DNA from: Cohnella xylanilytica
Lineage (GTDB): Bacteria; Bacillota; Bacilli; Paenibacillales; Paenibacillaceae
Length of the DNA stretch: 64,000 nucleotides
Reading direction: 5' to 3'
Assembly (NCBI RefSeq): GCF_014212175.1
Contig: NZ_JACJVR010000005.1
Coordinates: 124,001 to 188,000, forward strand
The position numbers and the translations under genes are program-made. Below are positions 8,165-16,164 of the stretch, in pieces (positions within the stretch are counted from its first letter, which is position 1; each line of letters begins with the position of its first letter). The notes under the pieces were generated by a model. That model saw only the letters and a program-made list of their open reading frames with translations, did not search any database and was not told where the DNA came from.

Positions 8165-10474
8165 TTGAGAAGAAGCCGGAGTCGCTTGCTGATCCAATAC
8201 CTGATCTCCTACGTCCTTGTCCTTGCCTTCCCAATCCTGGTCATTCTGGTCTACTATTATCCCCATTCGACGGAGGTCGTGAAGCAGAAGGAGACCGACT
8301 GGAACGCCCACGTCACCGAGCAGTTCATGACGTCGATGGACACCTTCACCCGTTACGTCTATCATCTGCCGTACGAGATCGTGCAGAACCGCGAGATCAA
8401 GCTGTACGACACCGACGACGGCGACTATGAGAGGGTCCGGATCGCGGGCGAGATGCGCAAGTATAACGCCACGGACGGCTTCATCGACAACACGCTGCTG
8501 TACGTCGAGAAAATGGGCTTTTTGTTCGCCAAAACGGGAAGCGCTTACAAGGTGGAGGATTTCGCCAAGCCGGGCATCGGCTTCTATTACGAGAGCTGGC
8601 CGCACGAGGAGATGTTCCGGACGCTGCGCGGGCTCGAAGCGCCTCTCGTTCGCCCGGTGGAGAACGTCGTCATCCCGGGGAGCAACCGGGTGCGCATGCT
8701 GACGTTCGCGCTGCCGCTGCCGATCGGGGGATACGATTCGCCGGGAGCGGTGCTGATCCTCGTGCGAGAAGAGACGATCGCGCGCATGCTCGATTCCGTG
8801 TCCGAGAAGTACACGGGGGACTTCTTTATTTTCGACGAGAACGGGAAGCCTCTGTTGGCTACCAAGCAGACGGAATACGGGGGAACCGGCGAGTTCCGCG
8901 CGATCGTGTCCGGCATGAAGGAGGGCAAGGTCGCGCCGGGCATCCACGCGTTAAACGGACGGTCCTATATCGCGTCTTATTCGGTGTCGGAGGCGAACGG
9001 CTGGCAGTACGTCAGCGTGCTTCCCGTGACGGAGACGCTGCAGGGCATCCAGACGGTTCAGCGCAATACGATCGTGCTGATCGGGCTCATGCTGCTGCTC
9101 GAGATGCTCGTCATCTACGTCTCGATCCGGCGCAATTACCACCCGATCAAACGGCTCGTCGACCTCGCCGTTCATCTGTTCGAACCGCCCGAACGCCAAG
9201 CGTTAAGCGAGATCGAGACGATCCGCTATGCGCTGGGAGAGCTGGTGTCCGTCAACAGCACGCTGGACGCGAAGGTGAAGCGAACGCTCCCGATTCTGCG
9301 AGACCATCTGCTGTTCGAGCTCGTCAGCGGAAAGGCGCCGGCCTGGGCCGACTATCTCGCCGAAGCGAAGGCGTACGGGATCTCGTTCCCCTATTCCGGC
9401 ACGGCGGTGGCGGTCCTCTGCATCGAAGCGGGGGATTCGGGCGGGGCGGAAGGAGGCGAGGACGCGGGAGAACGCGCGGTCAAGGACGCCGCGAACATTC
9501 TGCGGATCGTCGAGAGAAGGCCGGCCGACGGGCTGCGGGGCTGCTTCTTCCGAAGCATCTACCATCAAGAGATGATCTTCGTTGGCTCCTACCGGCCCGA
9601 TTATCCGCTGAGGGAGTACCTGGAGTCCGTCCGCCGCGAATTGGAGGCGAGCATCGGAGCCCGGGCGCTGATCGGAGCCGGCATCGCCGGCAAGCCCGAA
9701 TCGTCGGAAGCCGTCCATCTCGCTTACCTGCAAGCGCTTCGGGCTTCCGAGCATCTGCGCCTCCGAAGAGAATACGAGGTGCTGTTCTTCGACGAGGTGG
9801 AGGCGCCGAAGGCGGGTACGGTCTCGTATTGCGCGGAGCTGCTCCAATCGCTGGAGCTTATGATCTTGAAGAACGACGCCGATTCCGTGGCGGCCGTCGT
9901 GGAGCGGATCCTCGCCCATATCGGCAGCGAAGGCATTCCGCCGCATCTCGTGCGCGGAATCTATCTGAACACGGTCAGCGCCATTCTGAACGGCCTGCAG
10001 CGGTTCAGCCACGACGACGCCAGCCTGCTCCGGCTGACGGACGCGGCGTTCCGGCACCGGTATACGATCGAGCAGATGGCCGATATCGTTCGGGACAGCT
10101 GCGCCAAGCTGTGCGAGGTCATCCGGAGCGCGTCGCCGCCGTCGCGAAGCGCCTCGCGGGACGACATCGTCCGCTTCATCGAGGAACGGGGGATGGACCC
10201 CGACTTCTCCCTGCAGCGCATCGCGGACCGCTTCGGCATGTCGCCGTCCAACTTCAGCCATTACTTCAAGAAGACGTTCGGGCAGAACTTCAAGGAATAT
10301 ATCGATCTGCAGCGCATCCAGAAGTCGGCCCGGCTGCTGCGGGACACGAACCAGACGCTGGACGAAGTGTCGCGGCAGGCGGGGTTCGCCAACACGTCGA
10401 GCTTCATCCGCTCGTTCAAGAAGATCGTCGGCACGACGCCCGGACAGTACCGGGATACGCACAAGGCCGTGTGA
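8165..10474 (+). CDS. Membrane-bound AraC family transcriptional regulator
   Basis: The ~769-residue protein has a short cytoplasmic start, a first membrane helix (about residues 8-30), a large extracytoplasmic sensor region (cache-like, to about 300), a second membrane helix (about 303-325) and a C-terminal AraC DNA-binding domain (last ~100 residues, with FGMSPSNFSHYFKKTFGQNFKEYI and AGFANTSSFIRSFKKIVGTTPGQYR). This architecture is typical of Paenibacillus regulators beside sugar ABC genes, and it probably senses the ligand or its binding protein and activates the next three genes. TTG 8165 fits AGAGGTGG (8150-8157); GTG 8147 is in frame but lacks a ribosome-binding site. Confidence 0.88.
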   Translation: MRRSRSRLLIQYLISYVLVLAFPILVILVYYYPHSTEVVKQKETDWNAHVTEQFMTSMDTFTRYVYHLPYEIVQNREIKLYDTDDGDYERVRIAGEMRKYNATDGFIDNTLLYVEKMGFLFAKTGSAYKVEDFAKPGIGFYYESWPHEEMFRTLRGLEAPLVRPVENVVIPGSNRVRMLTFALPLPIGGYDSPGAVLILVREETIARMLDSVSEKYTGDFFIFDENGKPLLATKQTEYGGTGEFRAIVSGMKEGKVAPGIHALNGRSYIASYSVSEANGWQYVSVLPVTETLQGIQTVQRNTIVLIGLMLLLEMLVIYVSIRRNYHPIKRLVDLAVHLFEPPERQALSEIETIRYALGELVSVNSTLDAKVKRTLPILRDHLLFELVSGKAPAWADYLAEAKAYGISFPYSGTAVAVLCIEAGDSGGAEGGEDAGERAVKDAANILRIVERRPADGLRGCFFRSIYHQEMIFVGSYRPDYPLREYLESVRRELEASIGARALIGAGIAGKPESSEAVHLAYLQALRASEHLRLRREYEVLFFDEVEAPKAGTVSYCAELLQSLELMILKNDADSVAAVVERILAHIGSEGIPPHLVRGIYLNTVSAILNGLQRFSHDDASLLRLTDAAFRHRYTIEQMADIVRDSCAKLCEVIRSASPPSRSASRDDIVRFIEERGMDPDFSLQRIADRFGMSPSNFSHYFKKTFGQNFKEYIDLQRIQKSARLLRDTNQTLDEVSRQAGFANTSSFIRSFKKIVGTTPGQYRDTHKAV

Positions 10475-10497
10475 AGAGTCGACGAGTGGGGCAGGGG

Positions 10498-10525
10498 AGC
10501 TGCCGCGGTTCCGCGGCGGCTTTTC
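10498..10525 (+). terminator. Terminator after the AraC gene
   Basis: GC-rich stem agctgccgcgg / ccgcggcggct (10498-10508 / 10511-10521, the innermost pairs probably open) followed by TTTTCG. Confidence 0.65.
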
Positions 10526-10621
10526 GCGTCTTATGCGGCCGCAAGAGGCATTATTTGAACGTATGCAATTGTTGAAACGCCGGCTCGGCAAGGCTTCGGA
10601 AGCGTTTTCCGTCCCTTCTCG

Positions 10622-10635
10622 TAGAAGCGCTTTCA
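10622..10635. promoter_or_regulatory. Possible cre (CcpA) site upstream of the lipoprotein gene
   Basis: TAGAAGCGCTTTCA keeps the AA-CG core and the right half of the cre consensus TGWAANCGNTNWCA but differs at two left-half positions. Nothing else recognisable is seen between 10526 and 10775. Confidence 0.35.
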
Positions 10636-10792
10636 ATTAATGCGAACCGCTTGAAAACTGTCCGTTTACGGCCCGGCGTCCCGGCCTTTAGAGTGGGAAC
10701 AGCGAACGGACATCGTTCGCGGCGGTCGTCCGTCCGAGGCGTTATCGGACGGGGCCGACACGATTTTCCAATAACGAAGAGGGGGTAACGGA

Positions 10793-12418
10793 ATGAAGCA
10801 AGGCATTCGAAGGAGAGCGGGAACCGCGATCTCGGTCCTGGTCGGCGCCGCAATGGTTCTGAGCGCGTGCAGCTCGGGCGGAGGCGATGGCAACGCGGAA
10901 GGAAGCGCGCCCGCGGGTTCGGCAGGCACGGCCAAGAAAGTGAAGCTGACGGCCATCATGACAAAGCATCCGCTGACGAAGCCGCTGGCGGAGATGGAGT
11001 GGCTGCAGAAGGTGGAGGACGCGGCCGGCGTCGATATCCAATGGCAGGAGATTACGGCCGACTGGGATCAGAAGAAGGGCACGATGCTCGCGAGCGGAGA
11101 CGTGCCGGACTTGTTCGTCGGGCCGAACGTCATCACCGACGCCGACATGGCGCAGTTCCAGGGACTGTTCCAGGACTTGTCCGGCATGCTGGACCAGGCG
11201 CCCTACGTGCAGGCGATGTTCGAGGAGAAGCCGGATACGAAGCGGATCGCGACGCAGCCGGACGGGAAGATCTACGGCTTGCCGAAGTACCAGCGGTTCT
11301 GGCCGAGCTCCGCGTCCCGCCTCTATATCAACCAGAAGTGGCTCGACAATCTGGGCCTCCAGGTCCCGACCACCTGGGACGAACTGTACGACGTTCTGGT
11401 CGCGTTCAAGGAGAAGGACGCCAACGGCAACGGCGACCCGAACGACGAGATCCCGATGGATTGGCCGGGCGGCATCGGCGGCTACTTCAACGCGGCCTAC
11501 CTGCTCGGCGGCACCGGAATGACGCTGACCGACGGAAGCGGGCAGGGCTACTTCGTCGAGGACGGGCAAGTGAAGAACTTCCTGACCGACGAACGCTATA
11601 AGCAGCTCGTAACCTTCCTGAACAAGCTGTACAAAGCCGGACTCATCAATCCGGAAGTGTTCACGCACGATTATACGAAGTATCAGGCGGTCGCGCGCGG
11701 CGAGGGCGAGACGGCGAAGGTCGGCTTCACGCTCGGCTGGGTCGCCTCCGACCGCTTCGGGGAGACGCTCGCCCCTCAATACGCGTCGATCTCGCCGCCG
11801 AAGGCGACGCCGGACAGCCCCGTGTCGTGGAGCTACGATTACAACTCGCTGAACTACGGCGCCAACCACATCGTGATGTCGGCGAAGTCGAAGAACAAGG
11901 AAGCCGCCATGCGCTTCATCAACGAGATGTATTCGCCGACGGTCGGCATGCAGGTGCTGTTCGGTTCGCTCGGGCCGAACATCAAGGACAACGGGGACGG
12001 CAGCTACGCCGTGCTTCCGCCGGCCGATCCCGCGATGGATCCGGGCACGTGGAAGTGGACGTCGACGATGGCGGACAACGGCGCCTTCTACATCCCGGAC
12101 ACGCTGAAGCTGACGCTCGGCAAGGATATGCAGGAAGTGCTCGAGCAGTCCAAGCCGATCGAGTCGATTCCGATCGACGTGGACAACGACGTGCTGCCGG
12201 GCGTCTTCCTGAAGTATACGACGGCGGACAACAGCACGCTCGGGCTGAACAACACGAACCTGATGAATCTCGCGAACACGAGCTTCGCCAAGTGGGTGAC
12301 GAAGGGCGGAGTCGAAGCGGAGTGGGATTCCTACGTGAAGGAGAGCGAGAAGGCGGGGCTTAAGCAGAATCTCGAGATTATGCAGAAGTATTACGACGAG
12401 TACAAGAAGAAGCAATAG
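10793..12418 (+). CDS. Extracellular sugar-binding lipoprotein of an ABC transporter (LplA type)
   Basis: The 541-residue protein begins with a lipoprotein signal (lipobox LSAC, Cys26) and a Gly/Ser/Ala-rich linker, then a family-1-like extracellular solute-binding fold with an EF-hand-like DANGNGDPNDE segment that often binds calcium. Start ATG 10793 follows GAAGAGGGGG. It captures an oligosaccharide or saccharide outside the membrane and delivers it to the two permeases encoded next. The substrate cannot be read from the sequence. No ATPase gene is present; such systems usually borrow a shared MsmX-type ATPase. Confidence 0.88.
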   Translation: MKQGIRRRAGTAISVLVGAAMVLSACSSGGGDGNAEGSAPAGSAGTAKKVKLTAIMTKHPLTKPLAEMEWLQKVEDAAGVDIQWQEITADWDQKKGTMLASGDVPDLFVGPNVITDADMAQFQGLFQDLSGMLDQAPYVQAMFEEKPDTKRIATQPDGKIYGLPKYQRFWPSSASRLYINQKWLDNLGLQVPTTWDELYDVLVAFKEKDANGNGDPNDEIPMDWPGGIGGYFNAAYLLGGTGMTLTDGSGQGYFVEDGQVKNFLTDERYKQLVTFLNKLYKAGLINPEVFTHDYTKYQAVARGEGETAKVGFTLGWVASDRFGETLAPQYASISPPKATPDSPVSWSYDYNSLNYGANHIVMSAKSKNKEAAMRFINEMYSPTVGMQVLFGSLGPNIKDNGDGSYAVLPPADPAMDPGTWKWTSTMADNGAFYIPDTLKLTLGKDMQEVLEQSKPIESIPIDVDNDVLPGVFLKYTTADNSTLGLNNTNLMNLANTSFAKWVTKGGVEAEWDSYVKESEKAGLKQNLEIMQKYYDEYKKKQ

Positions 12419-12505
12419 AGACCTGAAGGGGAGAGGGAGCTGCCCGGAGTCGGAGAAGGAAGAGCCGGCTCCCTTCTTCCCGCCGCATCGAAAGGAGAGG
12501 AGTCC

Positions 12506-13417
12506 ATGCGAACCCAGGGAAGACTGCGGCTTCTAAGGCGCGACTATCAATTGTGGATCATGATCATGCCCGCCGTCGCCGTCGTCCTGATCTTCAACTA
12601 TATTCCGATGTACGGCATCCAGCTCGCGTTCCGCGACTACGACTTCTCGAAGGGGCTTACCGGCGGAGAGTGGCGCGGCCTTCACTATTTCCAGCAGTTC
12701 ATCGACAGCTACCTGTTCGCCGACCTGATGACCAACACGTTCCTGATCAGCCTCGTCACGATCGTCGTCGGCTTCCCGGCTCCCATCGTGCTGGCGCTGA
12801 TCCTGAACCAGATCCGGCGCAAGCGGCTGAAGAACCTGATGCAGACGACCGTGTACTTGCCGCATTTTATCTCCGTCATCGTCCTCGTCGGCATGCTCAA
12901 CGTCCTGCTCTCGCCGGAGACGGGCGCCGTCGGCTACCTGATGAAGTCGATCGGCCTCGGCCATATCAACCTCATCGCGTCGACCGGCACCTTCATTCCG
13001 GTCTACGTGCTGTCGGACGTCTGGCAGCATTGCGGCTGGAACAGCATCATCTACCTCGCCGCGTTGTCCGCCGTCGACCCGCAGCTGTACGACTCGGCGA
13101 AGATGGACGGAGCGTCGCGCTGGCAGACGATTCGCCACGTCGACTTGCCGGCGCTCGTGCCGACGATTATCGTCTTGTTCATTCTCAGCATGGGGGGCAT
13201 TCTCAGCACCGGCTTCGAGAAGATCTTCCTGATGCAGAACTCGCTGAACCTGCCCGTCTCCGAAGTGATCTCGACGTACGTATACCGGATCGGCATCATC
13301 TCGAACCAGTTCAGCTACGCCTCGGCGATCGGGCTGTTCAACACCGTCATCAACTTCGTCTTCCTGCTCGCGATGAACGCGATCTCGAAGCGGGTGTCCG
13401 ATACGAGCTTATATTAA
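12506..13417 (+). CDS. ABC transporter permease, LplB/YteP type
   Basis: A 303-residue inner-membrane protein with about six helices and the EAA-loop motif LYDSAKMDGASRWQTIRHVDLPAL that docks the ATPase. ATG 12506 follows aaaggagagg. An 87-base gap after the lipoprotein gene contains an imperfect hairpin (agggagc 12434-12440 / gctccct 12468-12474, then TTCTTCC) that may reduce permease expression relative to the binding protein, a common arrangement. Confidence 0.9.
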   Translation: MRTQGRLRLLRRDYQLWIMIMPAVAVVLIFNYIPMYGIQLAFRDYDFSKGLTGGEWRGLHYFQQFIDSYLFADLMTNTFLISLVTIVVGFPAPIVLALILNQIRRKRLKNLMQTTVYLPHFISVIVLVGMLNVLLSPETGAVGYLMKSIGLGHINLIASTGTFIPVYVLSDVWQHCGWNSIIYLAALSAVDPQLYDSAKMDGASRWQTIRHVDLPALVPTIIVLFILSMGGILSTGFEKIFLMQNSLNLPVSEVISTYVYRIGIISNQFSYASAIGLFNTVINFVFLLAMNAISKRVSDTSLY

Positions 13418-13500
13418 TCTCAATCATTCTTTCTTAATCTCACTTTCTTTCTTAATCTCACTTTCTTTCTCAATCTCTCTCGCTCTCTCTCGATCTCTGT
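13414..13500. repeat. Pyrimidine-rich tandem repeats between two permease genes
   Basis: The first permease stop is followed by ttaatctcaatcattctttc, then two exact copies of the 18-mer ttaatctcactttctttc (13434-13451, 13452-13469), then degenerate tc-rich sequence. The block is almost purely C/T on the plus strand and lies just before the next gene's ribosome-binding site. Confidence 0.8.
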
Positions 13501-13529
13501 CCGTTCGAGGGAAGAAAGGGGTGTCCAAC

Positions 13530-14423
13530 GTGACGCTAAAACGCGCGGACGGAAGGGAACTGGCCTTCCGCATCGTTCTCGGGGCGGCATGCGCGCTCAT
13601 TTTCCTCCTTATCGTCTATCCGCTCTACTTCATCGTCATCGCCTCGTTCAGCGATTCGACGCTCGTCTCGACCGGCAAGGTGCTGCTCTTCCCGAGAGGC
13701 GTCAGCCTGTTCGGCTACAAGGAGATCTTCGGCGACGGCCGCATCTGGACCGGGTACCGGAACACCGTGTTCTATACGCTGTTCGGCACGCTGGTGAACA
13801 TGCTGTTCACGATGCCGGCCGCCTACGTCCTCTCGCGGAAGGAGTTCAAGGCGCGGCGCCCGATCATGCTGCTCTTCGTCGTAACGATGTTCTTCAACGG
13901 CGGGCTCATTCCGACTTATCTGCTCATGAAGGATCTGCACCTCACCAATACGTTCTGGGTGTTCATTCTGCCGTTCTGCGTCAACGTCTTCTACCTGATC
14001 ATCGCCCGCACGTTCTTCGAGAATTCTCTGCCGCCGGAGCTGTACGAAGCGGCGGTCATGGACGGCTGCACGCACTTCGCCTTCTTCGCGAAGGTGGCGC
14101 TGCCGCTGTCGAAGGCGCTGATCTCGGTGATCGGGCTGTATTACCTGGTCGGCCATTGGAACGACTTCTTCACGGCGCTCATCTATATCCGGGACAACAA
14201 GCTGCAGCCGCTTCAGATGGTGCTCAGGGACATTCTGCTCTCGAACCAGGTGTTCCAGAACGGGGCCGGCACCGGGGGAGCCGCGGGCGGCTACGCGCAG
14301 CGCTACGCCGACCAGATCAAGTACGGGGTCATCATCGTATCGTCGTTGCCGATTCTCGTTCTGTACCCATTCCTTCAGCGATATTTCGAGAAAGGCGTCA
14401 TGATCGGGGCGGTAAAGGGATAA
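13530..14423 (+). CDS. ABC transporter permease, LplC/YtcP type
   Basis: A ~297-residue membrane permease with six predicted helices, the EAA-like segment LYEAAVMDGCTHFAFFAKVALPL and the conserved C-terminus FLQRYFEKGVMIGAVKG seen in the YtcP/LplC group. GTG 13530 is preferred because AAAGGGG lies about 9 bases upstream; GTG 13521 is in frame but directly abuts it. It forms the transmembrane pore with the preceding permease. Confidence 0.9.
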   Translation: MTLKRADGRELAFRIVLGAACALIFLLIVYPLYFIVIASFSDSTLVSTGKVLLFPRGVSLFGYKEIFGDGRIWTGYRNTVFYTLFGTLVNMLFTMPAAYVLSRKEFKARRPIMLLFVVTMFFNGGLIPTYLLMKDLHLTNTFWVFILPFCVNVFYLIIARTFFENSLPPELYEAAVMDGCTHFAFFAKVALPLSKALISVIGLYYLVGHWNDFFTALIYIRDNKLQPLQMVLRDILLSNQVFQNGAGTGGAAGGYAQRYADQIKYGVIIVSSLPILVLYPFLQRYFEKGVMIGAVKG

Positions 14424-14521
14424 AATCCCCATCGACCCTTCCTTATAACGGACAATCTTCTTTCCTTTAACAAAATAATTCAGAATTTTTCGCGATTTGG
14501 CGCCATCCTCCTCCGGCGGCA

Positions 14522-14549
14522 GCAGGAATTATTGAACGGTCCACCGAAT
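14522..14549 (+). promoter_or_regulatory. Sigma-H-like promoter of spoVS
   Basis: GCAGGAATT (14522-14530), 12 bases, ACCGAAT (14543-14549) matches the Bacillus sigma-H pattern RNAGGAWWW-N11/12-RNNGAAT. B. subtilis spoVS is a known sigma-H gene, so an early-sporulation promoter fits. Confidence 0.75.
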
Positions 14550-14598
14550 AAGTATCCCTTAGTGGGCCCATCCTTTGATCCCTGAGGAGGAACTGGTC

Positions 14599-14859
14599 AT
14601 GGAAGTTTTAAAGGTATCAGCAAAGTCCAATCCAAACTCTGTTGCAGGCGCTTTGGCCGGCGTGCTTCGCGAACGCGGTGCGGCGGAGCTGCAGGCCATC
14701 GGCGCAGGGGCGCTCAACCAGGCGATCAAGGCAGTCGCAATCGCACGCGGGTTCGTCGCTCCCAGCGGGGTGGATCTCATTTGCATCCCGGCTTTTACGG
14801 ATATCGTAATCGACGGAGAAGACAGAACGGCTATCAAGCTGATCGTGGAGCCCAGATAA
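14599..14859 (+). CDS. spoVS: Stage V sporulation protein S
   Basis: The 86-residue protein matches SpoVS along its length (MEVLKVSAKSNPNSVAGALA, then GAGALNQAIKAVAIARGF and the C-terminal TAIKLIVEPR). It is a small Alba-like protein needed for normal coat assembly and septation timing during sporulation. ATG 14599 follows GAGGAGG; an earlier in-frame ATG at 14575 would run through that site. A sigma-H-like promoter lies 50 bases upstream. Confidence 0.96.
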   Translation: MEVLKVSAKSNPNSVAGALAGVLRERGAAELQAIGAGALNQAIKAVAIARGFVAPSGVDLICIPAFTDIVIDGEDRTAIKLIVEPR

Positions 14860-14877
14860 CCGGCTATTGCCATACCT

Positions 14878-14954
14878 AACCTGTTCTCGTGGAATCAGTC
14901 CGCGATCCGAGCCTCTCGCGATCCGGACTGAGCCGGTGATGACAGGTTTTTTGT
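14878..14954 (+). terminator. Compound terminator after spoVS
   Basis: Outer stem aacctgt (14878-14884) / acaggtt (14942-14948) encloses an inner hairpin with tcagtccg / cggactga arms and is followed by TTTTTTG. It could instead be a structured leader of the dipeptidase gene, which starts 30 bases later. Confidence 0.55.
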
Positions 14955-14984
14955 TGCACGCACGACGGCGTCAGGAGGCGAATC

Positions 14985-15923
14985 ATGTTCCGGATAGCGG
15001 ATCTTCATTGCGACGTGTTGATGAAAATGCTGCAGGACGAGAAAACGGCGTTCTCGGGAGGCGGAGCGGGCGAGCTGGACGTGACGAGGGAGCGGCTGTC
15101 GGCGGGCGGCGTGGATCTGCAAGTGTTCGCGATTTATATCTCGGGCGAGATGCCGATGGAGCCGGAGTCCGCCCTTCGCGAAGCCGAACGGTTCTGGACC
15201 GGCGTGCTGTCGGCGCCCGGAATGAGGCTGATCCGCCGCGGGGCGGATCTGGAAGAAGCCGCCGCGCGAGGAGAGACGGCGGCGATCCTCTCCCTCGAAG
15301 GAGTCGACAGCCTCAGGGGGCAATGGTGGGCGCTCCGGCTGCTGCACACGCTCGGGCTGCGGCTCCTGGGCATCACCTGGAACCATTCGAACTGGGCTTG
15401 CGACGGAGCGATGGAGCCGAGAGGCGGCGGGCTGACGAAGGCGGGGCGGCAACTGGTCGCGGAGTGCGAGAAGATGGGCATTCTGCTCGACGTCTCCCAT
15501 CTGTCCGAGAGAGGCTTCTGGGATCTGGCCGAGCTCGCCCGGCGCCCGTTCTTCGCTTCGCACTCGAACGCGAGGGCGCTGAGGAACCATCCGCGCAACT
15601 TGACGGACGAGCAGATCCGCGCTCTCGTCGCGGTGGACGGCCTCGTCGGTATCACGTTCGTGCCATGGTTCCTGACGGAGAGGGAACCGGCTGCGATCGA
15701 CGACGTGCTCCGGCACGTCGAGCACGTCTGCGAGCTCGGCGGAGAGCGCCATCTCGCGTTCGGCTCGGACTTCGACGGGATCGACCGGCACGTGGACGGG
15801 CTCTCCCATCCCGGCGAATATCCCCGGCTGGCCGAAGCTCTGCTGGCCCGGTACCCCGAGTCGTTGGCAAGCGGTTTCCTCGGGGGCAACGCCCGGCGTT
15901 TCCTCGGCGCCTACTTGCCTTGA
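14985..15923 (+). CDS. Membrane dipeptidase (peptidase family M19)
   Basis: A 312-residue renal-dipeptidase-like zinc enzyme. Visible metal and substrate motifs are ADLHCDVL (HxD), LSLEGVDSL (bridging Glu), LLDVSHLSERGFWD, ASHSNARAL and GSDFDGI. It would hydrolyse dipeptides, including those with a D-residue. No signal peptide is seen, so it is probably cytoplasmic. ATG 14985 follows AGGAGGCG. The gene sits between spoVS and korA, a position repeatedly seen for this family in Paenibacillaceae. Confidence 0.9.
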   Translation: MFRIADLHCDVLMKMLQDEKTAFSGGGAGELDVTRERLSAGGVDLQVFAIYISGEMPMEPESALREAERFWTGVLSAPGMRLIRRGADLEEAAARGETAAILSLEGVDSLRGQWWALRLLHTLGLRLLGITWNHSNWACDGAMEPRGGGLTKAGRQLVAECEKMGILLDVSHLSERGFWDLAELARRPFFASHSNARALRNHPRNLTDEQIRALVAVDGLVGITFVPWFLTEREPAAIDDVLRHVEHVCELGGERHLAFGSDFDGIDRHVDGLSHPGEYPRLAEALLARYPESLASGFLGGNARRFLGAYLP

Positions 15924-16005
15924 TGACCCTGTGGCAAGCTCGATCGATCTCGAGATCGAAACGGTTTCATTCCGAACGGCTATCGGTCTCCGTGGGCGGA
16001 AAAGC

Positions 16006-16034
16006 TTGCATTTTGCATGGCGCGATCATAAAAT
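16006..16034 (+). promoter_or_regulatory. Possible promoter of korAB
   Basis: TTGCAT (16006-16011), 17 bases, TAAAAT (16029-16034), leaving a leader of about 125 bases before korA. Confidence 0.45.
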
Positions 16035-16164
16035 TTAGGTGGCCGACAAGATAGATTTCCAGTTTACGCTTCATTCTTTACGCTTCTTTTCGCGCTTCTA
16101 TCGTTATCCCATATACCCATTCAATCGCGTCAATCGCGGATGCAGTTAAGAGGAGATGTTCACT

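Noticed and set aside
14878-14954. T-box or riboswitch before the dipeptidase gene
   Set aside because: No T-box sequence or specifier loop is visible; a compound terminator explains the structure.
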